A stretch of DNA of 64,000 nucleotides from M3007 sp046329435 (GTDB taxonomy: Bacteria; Bacteroidota; Bacteroidia; Chitinophagales; Saprospiraceae), in assembly GCA_046329435.1 (NCBI GenBank), contig JAXLUR010000008.1, positions 313,718-377,717 of the forward strand, read 5' to 3'. The notes beneath the pieces were generated by a model. The model worked only from the letters and a program-made list of their open reading frames with translations. It ran no database searches and was not told the DNA's origin. Made by a program: the position numbers and the translations under genes. This document shows positions 1 to 9,654 of the stretch, piece by piece. Positions within the stretch are counted from its first letter, which is position 1; each line of letters begins with the position of its first letter.

Positions 1-356
1 TGCTCGTCGTTCATGCCGAAAGTGGTGGCCGAAACCGCTGCCGAAAAATCGCTGGACTGAATACCGGCCACGGCTTTGACCTTGTAAAAACGGGTGAGGC
101 CGAGGCCTTCGTCGCCGGTCCAGTCGATGCAGCCGAGGAAAGGCGGATACACGGTCTTGAGGAGGGAATAGTCGATGCCGTCGGTCGAGCGGAACACCTG
201 ATACTCCGTTGCGGCGGGCGCGCTGGCCGTCCACCGCACTTCGATATGGCGTTCGTAAGGGATGGCGCTTACGTTGGCCGGAATGCCGGGCGCCTGACCA
301 AACGTGGTGCACGCGCTGAGCAACAGCGGCATAAAAAAGAGTCGCAATCGGAACAT
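1..356 (-). CDS. Partial FN3-domain lipoprotein, N-terminal part only
   Basis: The reading frame opens at the ATG at 356 on the minus strand and runs off the left edge with no stop (118 codons visible). The first residues form a signal peptide with a lipobox-like LLSAC, so the product may be a lipoprotein exported across the inner membrane. Residues about 25-110 read as one fibronectin type III module (EVRWTA, YQVFRSTDG, RFYKVKAVAG). The visible part ends in FGMNDE, a junction that resembles the start of the catalytic domain in Bacteroidota glucoamylase-like (GH144-type) proteins, but that is a guess because the domain lies outside the window. It is divergent from the alpha-2-macroglobulin gene at 579, with 222 nt between them. 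The FN3 call is fairly firm; the enzyme is not determined. Confidence 0.7.
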   Translation of the reverse strand, partial: MFRLRLFFMPLLLSACTTFGQAPGIPANVSAIPYERHIEVRWTASAPAATEYQVFRSTDGIDYSLLKTVYPPFLGCIDWTGDEGLGLTRFYKVKAVAGIQSSDFSAAVSATTFGMNDE

Positions 357-578
357 CGGATCGGTTTTAACGGCTTTTGGCGTTGTTTTTCTTTTTGGGA
401 AAAAATTCGGTCACCCGCTTTTTTCACAGGATGAAATTAGGGCTCAGCGCGCTGTAATAAGTAAAAAAGCACCTCACTATGACTACACCATGTTTAAAAA
501 TGGCGTAAAAAGAATTTTTCAGCCCCGCTTTTATGCATTCTCCCGGGTCGCTTTCATCCCTTCCCAAAATCTTCCGCC

Positions 579-3500
579 ATGTTTTACCCTTCCATTACCC
601 TTTTGCTCTGGACCCTGCTCCTGTTCCGTCCGGCTGCTGAACCCCGGCAACCGGCCCCCCTCAATCCCGACCACCCGCCCGTCGTCGTCTGCGGCGATAC
701 CAGCATCTACAATGCGCTGGTCAACCGGCTGGCCGAAGACCGGGTGATGCACCACCACGAAAAGCTGTACCTCCAGCTCGACCGCACTTTTTTCACCCCC
801 GGCGAAACCGTCTGGTTCAATGCCTACCTCCGCAACGCCTTCGACCTCCTGCCGGCCACGGGCAGCCAGGTCCTCCACGTACAACTGCTCGATGCACGCG
901 GCGCCGTCATGCAGGAAAAAAACATCCTCGCCTTCGACGGCACGGCCGCGGGCGACTTTGTGCTCTACAATACCCTGCCTGGCGGCGTGTACAAAATCAA
1001 GGCCTGGACCAACTGGATGCGCAACACCGACGAAGTGTTCGAACGCGAAATCACCCTGCAAAAAACCGTATTGCCCAACCTCAACCTCCGCCTCGAATTC
1101 GAACGCAAGGGCCTGGGCCCCGGCGACGAAGCCGTCGCCCGTTTCGATGCCCTGGCGCTGAACAACCAGCCGATTGCCGGCCGCGACATCCGTTTCTCCG
1201 TGTCGCTCGGCGGCAAGGAATACCAGACGGGCGCCGTCAAAACCGATGCCACGGGCCGCGCCTGGGTGCGCTTCCGCCTGCCCGAATCGCTCGATACCCC
1301 CGACGGCCTGCTCAATATCCAGCTCGACAACGACGGCCGCCCGGAAGCCATTTCGCGCCCCGTGCCCATTGTGCTCAACCGCATCGACCTCCGGTTTTTC
1401 CCCGAAGGGGGTGACATGGTGGCCGGAATGCCTTCCCGGCTGGGCTTCAAGGCGGTCAATGAATTCGGCAAACCCGCCGACGTGAGCGGCCGTATTCTCG
1501 ACAGCAAGGGACGCCAGGTAGCGCGTTTTGAAAGTTTCCACGACGGCATGGGCGCCTGCGAACTGGTGCCCCAGGCCGGCGAACGCTACACGGCCCGGCT
1601 CAACCAGCCGGTCGGCAACGTGCAGGTGTTTACGCTGCCGCAATGCCAGCCCGACGGCTACACGCTTCGCCTGCTCGACCGCAACACCCAAAACCTGCGT
1701 TTTGAAGTGGCCGGAAGCCGCCCGGCCAAAGTTTACCTCGCCGGCGCAGTACGCGACCGCATCTTTTTCTTCCGCGAATGCCAGCTCGGCGATCAGGCGC
1801 AAACCCTGGAAATACCCGTGCAGGCATTGCCGCCCGGCATCGCCACCTTTACCCTGTTCGATGAAAAACAACAGGCACAGGCGGAGCGCCTCGTGTTCGT
1901 CAACCGCGACCGCGGCCTGCAAATCGACATTCAGCCCGACAAACCCCAATACCTGCCCCGCGAAAAGGTGCGCCTCAACCTCCGCGTGCGCGACGGCAAC
2001 GGCGCGCCCGTACAGGGACAGTTCTCGCTGTCGGTCGTCGATGAAAAACTGCTCTCTTTCGCCGACGACAAACAGGGCCACATCCTGTCCAGCCTCTTGC
2101 TCGAACAGGACGTGAACGGCAAAATCGAAGACCCCAACTTCTATTTCGACCCCCGCGAACCCAAAGCCGACCAGGCGCTCGATTACCTCCTGATGACCCA
2201 GGGCTGGCGGCGTTTTTGCTGGAAACAGGAACAAACGCTTCCGCCAACATACCGATACCCGGCCGAAACGGCCGTGTTGTCGGGCCAGTTTCTGAAATCG
2301 GACAACGAACCCTGGGCCAACCGCAAGGTGACGCTTTACCCCGGCGGACCCGAGGCGACTACCGATAAAACCGGCCGTTTCGAATTCAAAAACATCGATA
2401 TCAGCCAGTACGCCTACCTGCTTTTCCCCAACAACCGCTACGTGCCTGTTTACAATTATCAGCAAAACCTGGTGGTGTATGCCGACGGACAAACCTCCAG
2501 TTACCAGTCATGGGCCGTGCCCGATGCAACGGGGAAAACCACGCTTTGCGGCAGACTGACCGACGAACTGGGCGAAGACCTGATCGGCGTCAGCGTGGCG
2601 ATCCTCCACCGCGACCGGGTGCAGCAGGGCTTGGTTACCGATATCAACGGGTATTTCGAGGCGCAGATAAACCCCGGCGAATACGATATCCGTTTTTCCT
2701 ACACGGGCTATTCCACCAGTTACGTCAAGCGCTTCACAGTAAAAGAAGGAACCAAAACCAGTCTGAATGCCACCCTGGCCGGCGGCAGGGCCTTGTCGGA
2801 AGTGGCTGTTTTGAGCGCGACACCGGCCGTTCCGCAAAACCGGCCCACCGGCGGAGCGCTCACCTCCGAAGAAATCAAAAACCTGCCCACCCGCAACCTC
2901 AATGCCGTTGTCGCGACAGCACCAGAGATCGACGGCGGAGACGTGAACATCCGCAGCGCGCGCGACAACGCCGTGGTGTATTACATCGACGGCATTAGGG
3001 TCGAGCCGGACAAAGCCAAACAGGTGGCCGAAAGAGCCGCAATAGATGACGACGTGCCGGGCAACGTACCGGCCGATTTTTCCAACGCTGAAGAAATGAC
3101 GGAATCGGTCGTCATTACGGCGTACAAAGTGCCGCTTGTACCAGCCGACAAGATGGAAACCGGCGCCACCTTCGCCGCCGATCTAATCGAACCCCGCTCC
3201 TATGCGGAGGCCAAACCCATGCCTTCGCGACCCTACTACGACGTGCGCCGCCGACCGGTATTTACCCGCGCACGGGAGTTTTACGCCCCGCGTTACGAAC
3301 AAACAAGCGACCAGTCTGCACGCAATGATTTCCGCTACACCCTGTACTGGAACCCCTCGGTGCGCACCGACGCTTCCGGCAGGGCAAGCGTGGAATTTTA
3401 TACCTCCGACGCCATCACCAATTTCCGCGCAAGCCTCGAAGGCATTGCTTCGACAGGACTGGCCGGCCGCGCCGAACAACGTTTTTTTGTGGAAAAACCG

Positions 3501-5372
3501 GTCAGCCTTCAGGTCAAAACCCCGCCTTACGTAATCTCCGGCGACGTGCTGCGCCTCGATGTCGCCCTGAGCAACAAAACCGCTCAAGCGCTCAGCGGCG
3601 TGCTTGACTGGAGCGCGCCGGCGCATTTCGAACTGCAAAACAACACGCCTTCCGAACTGCGCCTGGCCCCCGGCGAAACCCGCATCGTGCCCCTGGAATA
3701 CCGCATCGGCCACAGCGACAGCACCGACGATGCCCTGCACCTCCGTTTTCGCGTGCCCGACGCCGGCGAAGACGCCGTGGAACTGCACATCCCGACCCTC
3801 GACCGCGGCTACCCGGTAAAAGCCGTGATGAGCGGCCAGTCGGCGCAAAACGCCTTTAACCTCACACTCAACGATCCTGTCGAAGGCACCCTTCGCATCA
3901 ACCTCAACGGCTATCCCAACGCCCTCGAAGACGTGCTCAAAGGCATGGAACGTATGCTTAACCAGCCCTGCGGCTGCTTCGAACAGGTGTCGAGCAGCAA
4001 TTATCCCAACCTGCTGGTGCTCGACCTGCTCCGGCAGTCGAACCGCAGCAACCCGGAAATCGAAACCCGGGCCAAGGCCATGCTGGCCAGCGGTTATCAG
4101 CAGCTCGCCGCCTACGAATGCAAAAACGGCGGCTTCGACTGGTGGGGCCGCGACCCCGCGCACGAAGGGCTGACCGCTTACGGCATCATGGAGTTCGTCG
4201 ATATGAAACGTGTTTACCCGGTCGATCAAACCCTGATCGACCGCTCGGTACAATGGCTGCTCAGCCGGCGCGACGGCAAAGGCAGCTGGAAACGCCGTGA
4301 AGACTGGCATGGCTGGCAATCGGACGGCGTGATCGGCGCCTACATCGCCTGGGCCGTCTGCGAAGCGGGTTACGGCAAACAATTCATGCCCGAAATCAAT
4401 GCCGCCTACAAAGACGCGATCCAGAGCGACGACCCCTACCGCCTCGCGCTGCTGGCCAACGCCATGTTGCTGCTCAAAGACCCCCGCGCCGATGAGTTGA
4501 TGGCCCGCCTCGTCAAAAAACAGGAAGCCAACGGCTCCTGGATGGGTACCACGCATTCCGTAACGTACAGCAGCGGCGACGGATTCCGCGTCGAAACGAC
4601 CAGCCTGACCGCTTTGGCTATGATGAAAGACGGCAAACAACCCGCGGCCCTCGCGAAAGCCATGCAGTACATCGCCGGCGCCAAAAACGAATACGGCTAC
4701 GGCAGTACGCAAAGTACCGTATTGGCCCTCAAAGCCCTGGCCGGCTACGCACGACAGAGCGCCGATCAGGCCGGCGACGGCCGTATGGTCGTGCAGATCG
4801 ATGGCAAACGCGTTTTGGAACAACCCTTCTCCACGCGCGATGTCCGGCGGCTTGAAATAAAGGGTCTGGAGCGCTATGTGACCGGCACGAACGCCCGCAT
4901 CGAGGTGTTCTTCGAAGGCGGAAAAAATACCTTGCCCTTCGATCTGGAAGTGTCCTACGCTTCCCGTCAGCCCCGCAATGCAGCCAACTGCCCGCTGGCA
5001 TTCCAAACCTCGCTCGATCGCAACAAGGTCTCCGTGGGCCAGACCGTGCGCCTCAGCGCCACCCTGCGCAACAACGGGACTTCCCCAGCGGCTTCGCCTA
5101 TGGTCGTCGTTGGTATTCCGGCAGGACTCAGCCTGCAGCCCTGGCAACTCAAAAAACTCATGGACGAGAAAAAATGCGACTTCTACGAGATCTGGGACGG
5201 GTTCGCAGTCTTCCACTTCGAACGCCTCGGCCCCGGCGAACAACGCGACCTCGACCTCGACCTGCGCGCCGACCTGGCAGGCAGTTTCGAAGCGCCGGCC
5301 AGTCAGGCCTTCCTGTATTACCAGAACGACCAGCGGGTGTGGAGCAAACCTGAACGCCTGGTGGTGGAATGA
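579..5372 (+). CDS. Alpha-2-macroglobulin family protein with a carboxypeptidase-regulatory-like insert
   Basis: This is a large (1597 aa) secreted protein with an N-terminal signal peptide (MFYPSITLLLWTLLLF). Early residues carry the MG2-type segment YLQLDRTFFTPGETVWFNAY near residues 65-90. An A2M-type region starts near residue 920 (YTLYWNPSVRTDASGRASVE). A thioester-like motif C-F-E-Q lies at 1133-1136 within PCGCFEQ, comparable to the CLEQ of bacterial A2Ms. A helical thioester-domain toroid follows (GGFDWWGRD, YGYGSTQSTVLALKAL). The family traps proteases or acts in envelope defence in the periplasm. The insert at about 653-810 resembles a CarboxypepD_reg domain followed by a TonB plug-like stretch (VVYYIDGIRV), which is unusual for A2Ms but seen in Bacteroidota architectures. 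The ATG at 579 is followed directly by the signal peptide. The large ORFs antisense to it are codon-bias shadows. Confidence 0.88.
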   Translation: MFYPSITLLLWTLLLFRPAAEPRQPAPLNPDHPPVVVCGDTSIYNALVNRLAEDRVMHHHEKLYLQLDRTFFTPGETVWFNAYLRNAFDLLPATGSQVLHVQLLDARGAVMQEKNILAFDGTAAGDFVLYNTLPGGVYKIKAWTNWMRNTDEVFEREITLQKTVLPNLNLRLEFERKGLGPGDEAVARFDALALNNQPIAGRDIRFSVSLGGKEYQTGAVKTDATGRAWVRFRLPESLDTPDGLLNIQLDNDGRPEAISRPVPIVLNRIDLRFFPEGGDMVAGMPSRLGFKAVNEFGKPADVSGRILDSKGRQVARFESFHDGMGACELVPQAGERYTARLNQPVGNVQVFTLPQCQPDGYTLRLLDRNTQNLRFEVAGSRPAKVYLAGAVRDRIFFFRECQLGDQAQTLEIPVQALPPGIATFTLFDEKQQAQAERLVFVNRDRGLQIDIQPDKPQYLPREKVRLNLRVRDGNGAPVQGQFSLSVVDEKLLSFADDKQGHILSSLLLEQDVNGKIEDPNFYFDPREPKADQALDYLLMTQGWRRFCWKQEQTLPPTYRYPAETAVLSGQFLKSDNEPWANRKVTLYPGGPEATTDKTGRFEFKNIDISQYAYLLFPNNRYVPVYNYQQNLVVYADGQTSSYQSWAVPDATGKTTLCGRLTDELGEDLIGVSVAILHRDRVQQGLVTDINGYFEAQINPGEYDIRFSYTGYSTSYVKRFTVKEGTKTSLNATLAGGRALSEVAVLSATPAVPQNRPTGGALTSEEIKNLPTRNLNAVVATAPEIDGGDVNIRSARDNAVVYYIDGIRVEPDKAKQVAERAAIDDDVPGNVPADFSNAEEMTESVVITAYKVPLVPADKMETGATFAADLIEPRSYAEAKPMPSRPYYDVRRRPVFTRAREFYAPRYEQTSDQSARNDFRYTLYWNPSVRTDASGRASVEFYTSDAITNFRASLEGIASTGLAGRAEQRFFVEKPVSLQVKTPPYVISGDVLRLDVALSNKTAQALSGVLDWSAPAHFELQNNTPSELRLAPGETRIVPLEYRIGHSDSTDDALHLRFRVPDAGEDAVELHIPTLDRGYPVKAVMSGQSAQNAFNLTLNDPVEGTLRINLNGYPNALEDVLKGMERMLNQPCGCFEQVSSSNYPNLLVLDLLRQSNRSNPEIETRAKAMLASGYQQLAAYECKNGGFDWWGRDPAHEGLTAYGIMEFVDMKRVYPVDQTLIDRSVQWLLSRRDGKGSWKRREDWHGWQSDGVIGAYIAWAVCEAGYGKQFMPEINAAYKDAIQSDDPYRLALLANAMLLLKDPRADELMARLVKKQEANGSWMGTTHSVTYSSGDGFRVETTSLTALAMMKDGKQPAALAKAMQYIAGAKNEYGYGSTQSTVLALKALAGYARQSADQAGDGRMVVQIDGKRVLEQPFSTRDVRRLEIKGLERYVTGTNARIEVFFEGGKNTLPFDLEVSYASRQPRNAANCPLAFQTSLDRNKVSVGQTVRLSATLRNNGTSPAASPMVVVGIPAGLSLQPWQLKKLMDEKKCDFYEIWDGFAVFHFERLGPGEQRDLDLDLRADLAGSFEAPASQAFLYYQNDQRVWSKPERLVVE

Positions 5373-5401
5373 AAAAGAACATTTAACGGTCAATTGTTTT
5401 C

Positions 5402-5444
5402 ACCCGGTACCGGCAGTAAAAAGCCGGTGCCGGGTAGTTTTTTT
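5402..5444 (+). terminator. Rho-independent terminator after the A2M gene
   Basis: A 13-bp stem (ACCCGGTACCGGC pairing with GCCGGTGCCGGGT, one G-T wobble) with an 8-nt loop is followed by a T-tract ending at 5444. It starts 30 nt after the A2M stop codon. Confidence 0.85.
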
Positions 5445-5532
5445 GAATTGAAACCTCCTTATTGCCCGGGTGCTTTCGATCGGTTCTTTTGGCGATGCCT
5501 TTTTAGGCTGTTTCCGGCTTTTTTCATCTCTT

Positions 5533-5578
5533 CCTCCTTTTTTACCCCAGCCCCGGCCCCTCCCCCTCCGGGGAGGGG
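5533..5578. repeat. GC-rich intergenic palindrome, left copy of an inverted pair
   Basis: The core CCTCCCCCTCCGGGGAGG is itself palindromic. With its flank (TTACCCCAGCCCCGGCCCC) it recurs in inverted orientation at 6720-6763. The two copies flank the 48-bp tandem-repeat element. It looks like a REP-type dispersed intergenic sequence. Confidence 0.65.
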
Positions 5579-5651
5579 GGCGATAACGGGTTAGGGACGC
5601 TTGTTTCTGATGGTCTGTGCAGTAACAACTTGCGATCTACCCCCCTCCCCG

Positions 5652-6716
5652 CAGGGCAAACGCATTAAAATAGAAATTACCAAGGTATCGGATACCATTT
5701 GCCCTGAACCCGATGGACTGTCTCTATCCCGATCAGCCGCATCGTGGCATAAGGTATGTTTACCGATGTTGCGTCCCTCCGGGACGGGGCCTCGCACACA
5801 CGTTCTTTTTGCTACCGGGGTTGCATCCCTACGGGATGAAAAGCGCCTCTGCAATAAAAAAATGGTGTGCAGCATGGCATTCAAGCCCCGTCATGTCAGG
5901 CATGCAACGTCGCTGGCAAAAATGCCCCATTGGCCCTCCGCCCCATAGGGGCGCAACATCGGTAGCAAAAGCGCCCCACCGGCCTCCGCCCCATAGGGGC
6001 GCAACATCGGTAGCAAAAGCGACCCACCGGCCTCCGCCCCATAGGGGCGCAACATCGGTAGCAAAAGCGCCCCACCGGCCTCCGCCCCATAGGGGCGCAA
6101 CGTCGGTAGCAAAAGCGACCCACCGGCCTCCGCCCCATAGGGGCGCAACATCGGTAGCAAAAGCGACCCATCGGCCTCTGCCCCATAGGGGCTCAACATC
6201 GGTAGCAAAAGCGACCCACCGGCCTCCGCCCCATAGGGGCGCAACATCGGTAGCAAAAGCGACCCACCGGCCTCCGCCCCATAGGGGCGCAACGTCGGTA
6301 GCAAAAGCGACCCACCGGCCTCCGCCCCATAGGGGCGCAACATCGGTAGCAAAAGCGACCCACCGGCCTCCGCCCCATAGGGGCGCAACGTCGGTATCAT
6401 GACCGCGGTACATCATCAGGCGAAGGTTCGCGGGATTGGATACCCTGGCCGAACCGCGCAAATCCGCGTCATCCGTGTCATCAGCGTTGCGATCCATTCA
6501 CCGTGATCCTTGTTCATACCTCGTGTTTCCTCGTTTCTTTTTTCGAGGATTTCGGAAGTGTGGATAGCCACGCGGATGACACGGATGACCCGGATTGGCG
6601 CGGATGTTAAAAAGGGTTGTTCTTTATTCCATAAGATAAATGGCCAACAGGGCTTTGCCGACCTCTTCCCCTATTTTCCTTTCCCAAGCCGATGAAGATT
6701 TTAATGCGTCTGCCCT
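5652..6716. mobile_element. Non-autonomous element with ISAs1-like ends carrying the 48-bp tandem array
   Basis: The left end reads CAGGGCAAACGCATTAAAAT and the right end reads ATTTTAATGCGTCTGCCCT, an inverted repeat nearly identical to the ends of the complete ISAs1-family element at 13414-14651. Both sides are flanked by the 13-bp direct repeat ACCCCCCTCCCCG (5639-5651 and 6717-6729), as expected for a target-site duplication. No transposase is encoded. The interior holds a flank with CATTTGCCCTGAACCCGAT, ten 48-bp units, and a right flank with CGAGGATTTCGGAAGTGTGG. The same flanks occur at 30533-31140. I infer an element mobilised in trans by an ISAs1 transposase. Confidence 0.65.
5930..6398. 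repeat. Tandem array of 48-bp units, ten copies
   Basis: The anchor CCCCATAGGGG recurs at exact 48-nt steps from 5941 to 6373. Each unit contains the short palindrome CGCCCCTATGGGGCG (reverse complement) plus CATCGGTAGCAAAAGCG. Copies differ by few bases. Because 48 is divisible by three, several frames stay open through the array, but these frames are repetitive and none looks like a gene. Confidence 0.95.
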
Positions 6717-6719
6717 ACC

Positions 6720-6763
6720 CCCCTCCCCGGAGGGGGAGGGGCCGGGGGTGGGGTAAAAAGGAG
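6720..6763. repeat. GC-rich intergenic palindrome, right copy of the inverted pair
   Basis: This is the reverse complement of the sequence at 5533-5578 and contains CCTCCCCGGAGGGGGAGG. It directly follows the right end of the element at 5652-6716, which appears to have inserted into this kind of palindrome. The remaining gap up to 6889 holds no gene. Confidence 0.65.
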
Positions 6764-6888
6764 GGAGGTAACAAAAGAGTGAGTGAGGTAAAAAATCGCT
6801 TGTAATTATAGCAAAAAGAAAGCGCCGAAAGAAGGGTAAACAAGAAGCGGGCATACCCGCCCCGGGGAAAATTGACCAGCACCGCCCC

Positions 6889-9609
6889 TTAATAATTCAT
6901 GATAAACCCGGTCAGGTTGGCATCTTCCGGCAAGTCGAGTTTTTTGCGCAGGCGGTAGCGTTTGTTCTCCACGCCGCGCACGGAGATGTTGAGCAGGGGA
7001 GCGATTTCCTTGGAGGAAAGATTCATTTTCAGGTAAGCCGCCAGCCGGAGATCGCCGGGTGTGAGGTCGGGGAAATCGAGCATCAGGCGTTTGAAAAAAT
7101 CGTCGTGCACCCGGTTGAACGACTCTTCGAACACCTCCCAGTCGTGGTCGCCTTCGAGGTGGTTGTCGATCAGGCGGGCGAGTTTCTGCAGCGCGCGCGG
7201 ATCGTTGCGGGCATCGAGCAGGTCGTCTTTGAGGCGTTGCAGCACCTCGTTTTTGCGGATCAGGTTGAGGGCGGCGTTGGATAATTCGCGGTTTTTGTTT
7301 TCCACCTCCAGCAGCAGTTTTTCGCTTTCCGCGCTGGCGCGCTGGCGTTCGAGTTCCTGGGCTGCCACGGCTTCGAGGCGGCGGCGCTGGAGTTCCAGCC
7401 GGCGGCGGCTGTAGCGCTCCACGCTGCCGAGCAGCAGAAAGGCCAGGAAGAGGTAACACAGGGCGGCCCAGATCGACAGGTACCAGGGCGGCTGAATGCG
7501 AAAGGAGACGGAGGCTTCGTCGGGACTGCCTTCCGCCCGCACCCGAAAGGTGTATTTGCCCGGCGGCAGGTTGGTAAAGTCTTTTTCGCCGGTGTTTTGC
7601 CAGGCCGACCATTGTTCGGAAAAGCCTTCCAGTTGCCAGGCGAATTTCGGCGCCCGGCCGTAGCTCGGCGCTGCAAACAAAAAACGCAGGTTGTTTTCCC
7701 GTGCCGAAAATGAAATCTCGCCGCTTTTGCGCGGATCAACCGCTTCGCCGCCCGCGCTTTCGAGCAGCCGGATGACCGGGGCGCCGGCCGGCGCGGGCGC
7801 GCGCAGCCCGGTTTTTTTATTCAGAAGAGCAAAACCCGTCTCCAGACAAAACAGGTACTCGCCATCCGAAAGGCGCACCACATTTTCAAAATAAGGCACC
7901 AGGGGCAGGTAAAAAGTGTACATCGAGGCTCCGCTCAGCAAACGGATGCTGCTGCTGTCGATGCGGAAATAATCATCGTTTTCGCCCGGCAGCCATTTCT
8001 GGCGCGCTGCGTCGGGCAGGGTTTCAAAAAGCACCTGTTCCTGCTGCATCCGCACCCGTTGCACGCCCCGGTCGCTGTTGACCAGCAACATGCCGCGCAG
8101 AAACACCAGGTCGAGCTGGTAGTCGGTCAGCAAGCCGTCGGCTCGGGTAAAAAACCGCTGTTCTTCGACCTGTGTCAGATCGGCATTGAGCCGCAGGCGA
8201 AACAAACCCTTGTTGGGGTGCGCGCCCCAGAGCTTGCCATCGGAGTCGAACACGATTTTTTTCAACGGCTGCGCAAAACCCGTCACGCGATGGCTGAATT
8301 GCCAGTTGCCGTCGGGGGTGCGGCGAAACACGACCAGGCCTGTGTACGTGCTTTGTACCAGCAGGTCGTCGCGCCCCGGCGCCGGCACGGCGCACCAGCC
8401 GCCGGTGACGTCAGAGATGCGCCGCGCTGTACGGCCGTTCAGGACGAAGGCGCCGCTGTTGTGTCCGCAGAGCAATTGCCGGCCGAAAACCTGCAACTGC
8501 CAGACCTGCCCCTGCGTGCCCTCCACCAGCTGGAAATTGCCGCCCGGCGCCCGCACGAACACGCCCTGGTTGGTACCGATGTAGAGCAGGCCGTCGTGGC
8601 GCGCCGCCGTGTACACCGTGCCGATGCGCCCGGTCTGGTCGCTGAAAAAGGTCAGGGGAGAATGCAGGGCTACGAGGTCGATACCCCGGTCGAGGCCGAT
8701 CCAGAGGTCGCCGGCCGCGTCTTCGAGCAAGGCCAGTACCGTGTTGTTTTGCAGGCCGTTTTCGCGGTTGAGGTGGTAGCGCAGGCTGCCGTCGGGCCCG
8801 AGCACATAAACGCCGTTGAGAATGGTGCCCACCGCCCAGCCGCCCTCGCGCAGGGCAATGGCCTTGTTGAGCTGGAAACGCTGAAACTCCGCATTGAGCG
8901 GGTGTTGCCAGGGGCGGCATTGTCCGTCGGCGATCTCGAAGATGCCCCGGTTGGTGGTGCCTGCCCAAAGGCCGCCCTGGCGGTTGGGCACGATGAATTG
9001 CACGATCTCGCCGGAGAGCGGCGCCGTGCCCGGCAAGAGGCGAAAAGTGTTGTCGGGCAGCAGTTCGTACAACCCCTGGCCGATCACCGGCAGGTAGATA
9101 CAGCCGTTGGCCTCCCGGGCAAACATGATGGACGCCGGCGGATGCAACACCGTTATTTTGTCGTAATCGTACTTGTATATCGTTGAAAACGATTGAAACA
9201 GCACAAAGCCGGGCCCGGGCAGGATATGCCAGATCTCCTCCCGTTCGAGCTGGTCGCTGCGCACTTCGGCGCTCAGCGAACGGTAGGCGGGCCGGCCGCT
9301 GGCGGTGGTGTACCAAAAGCCGAATTCGGCGAAGCCCCCGCAAAAAACTTCACCGTGTTCGCCCGGGGCCACGGCCCGCACGGTCTGTCGTTCGGGCAGC
9401 GAAAGGTTGCGCCAGCGCACCCCGTCAAACTCCAGCAGGCCGCCGTTGTTGCCGGCGTACAACCAGCCGTCAGTCGATTGCGCGAGGGCCCAGTTCTGGT
9501 TTTGGGCAGCATAGTCATTGGGGGTGAAATTGCGGATGCGCGGCGTTTCCTGCCCCGGCAAAACGCCGGCGCACAGCAGGAACAAAAGAAGGGGGAACAG
9601 GCAGCGCAT
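6889..9609 (-). CDS. Membrane-bound propeller/Y_Y_Y sensor with LuxR-type DNA-binding domain
   Basis: The protein is about 906 aa. The ATG at 9609 gives a clean signal peptide (MRCLFPLLLFLLCAG). A GTG at 9654 is also possible but adds a non-signal-like extension that abuts the upstream stop. Residues about 25-600 are two-component-regulator-like beta-propeller repeats (DGWLYAGNNGGLLEFDG, GLWAGTTNRGIFEI, DLWIGLDRGIDLV). A Y_Y_Y domain lies at about 645-705 (FAWQLEGFSEQWSAW, LPPGKYTFRVRA). One transmembrane helix at about 708-727 is followed by a coiled coil and a LuxR-type helix-turn-helix at about 848-906 (LTPGDLRLAAYLKMNLSSKE). This is a Bacteroidota one-protein sensor-regulator that binds a ligand in the periplasm and acts on DNA from the membrane. 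There is no kinase domain. The ligand is unknown. Confidence 0.85.
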   Translation of the reverse strand: MRCLFPLLLFLLCAGVLPGQETPRIRNFTPNDYAAQNQNWALAQSTDGWLYAGNNGGLLEFDGVRWRNLSLPERQTVRAVAPGEHGEVFCGGFAEFGFWYTTASGRPAYRSLSAEVRSDQLEREEIWHILPGPGFVLFQSFSTIYKYDYDKITVLHPPASIMFAREANGCIYLPVIGQGLYELLPDNTFRLLPGTAPLSGEIVQFIVPNRQGGLWAGTTNRGIFEIADGQCRPWQHPLNAEFQRFQLNKAIALREGGWAVGTILNGVYVLGPDGSLRYHLNRENGLQNNTVLALLEDAAGDLWIGLDRGIDLVALHSPLTFFSDQTGRIGTVYTAARHDGLLYIGTNQGVFVRAPGGNFQLVEGTQGQVWQLQVFGRQLLCGHNSGAFVLNGRTARRISDVTGGWCAVPAPGRDDLLVQSTYTGLVVFRRTPDGNWQFSHRVTGFAQPLKKIVFDSDGKLWGAHPNKGLFRLRLNADLTQVEEQRFFTRADGLLTDYQLDLVFLRGMLLVNSDRGVQRVRMQQEQVLFETLPDAARQKWLPGENDDYFRIDSSSIRLLSGASMYTFYLPLVPYFENVVRLSDGEYLFCLETGFALLNKKTGLRAPAPAGAPVIRLLESAGGEAVDPRKSGEISFSARENNLRFLFAAPSYGRAPKFAWQLEGFSEQWSAWQNTGEKDFTNLPPGKYTFRVRAEGSPDEASVSFRIQPPWYLSIWAALCYLFLAFLLLGSVERYSRRRLELQRRRLEAVAAQELERQRASAESEKLLLEVENKNRELSNAALNLIRKNEVLQRLKDDLLDARNDPRALQKLARLIDNHLEGDHDWEVFEESFNRVHDDFFKRLMLDFPDLTPGDLRLAAYLKMNLSSKEIAPLLNISVRGVENKRYRLRKKLDLPEDANLTGFIMNY

Positions 9610-9654
9610 GACGGCAAAGAAAAGCAATATCCGGCTCACTCCGCGCCCCGCCAC

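Noticed and set aside
531..2492. 653-aa ORF antisense to the A2M gene, and a similar 736-aa ORF at 3183-5393
   Set aside because: High-GC antisense shadows; the plus strand encodes recognisable A2M domains throughout.
5713..6497. Long ORFs of 169-229 aa over the 48-bp tandem array on both strands
   Set aside because: The period is a multiple of three, so frames stay open by chance; peptides are pure repeats in several frames at once. The same holds at 30231-31125.
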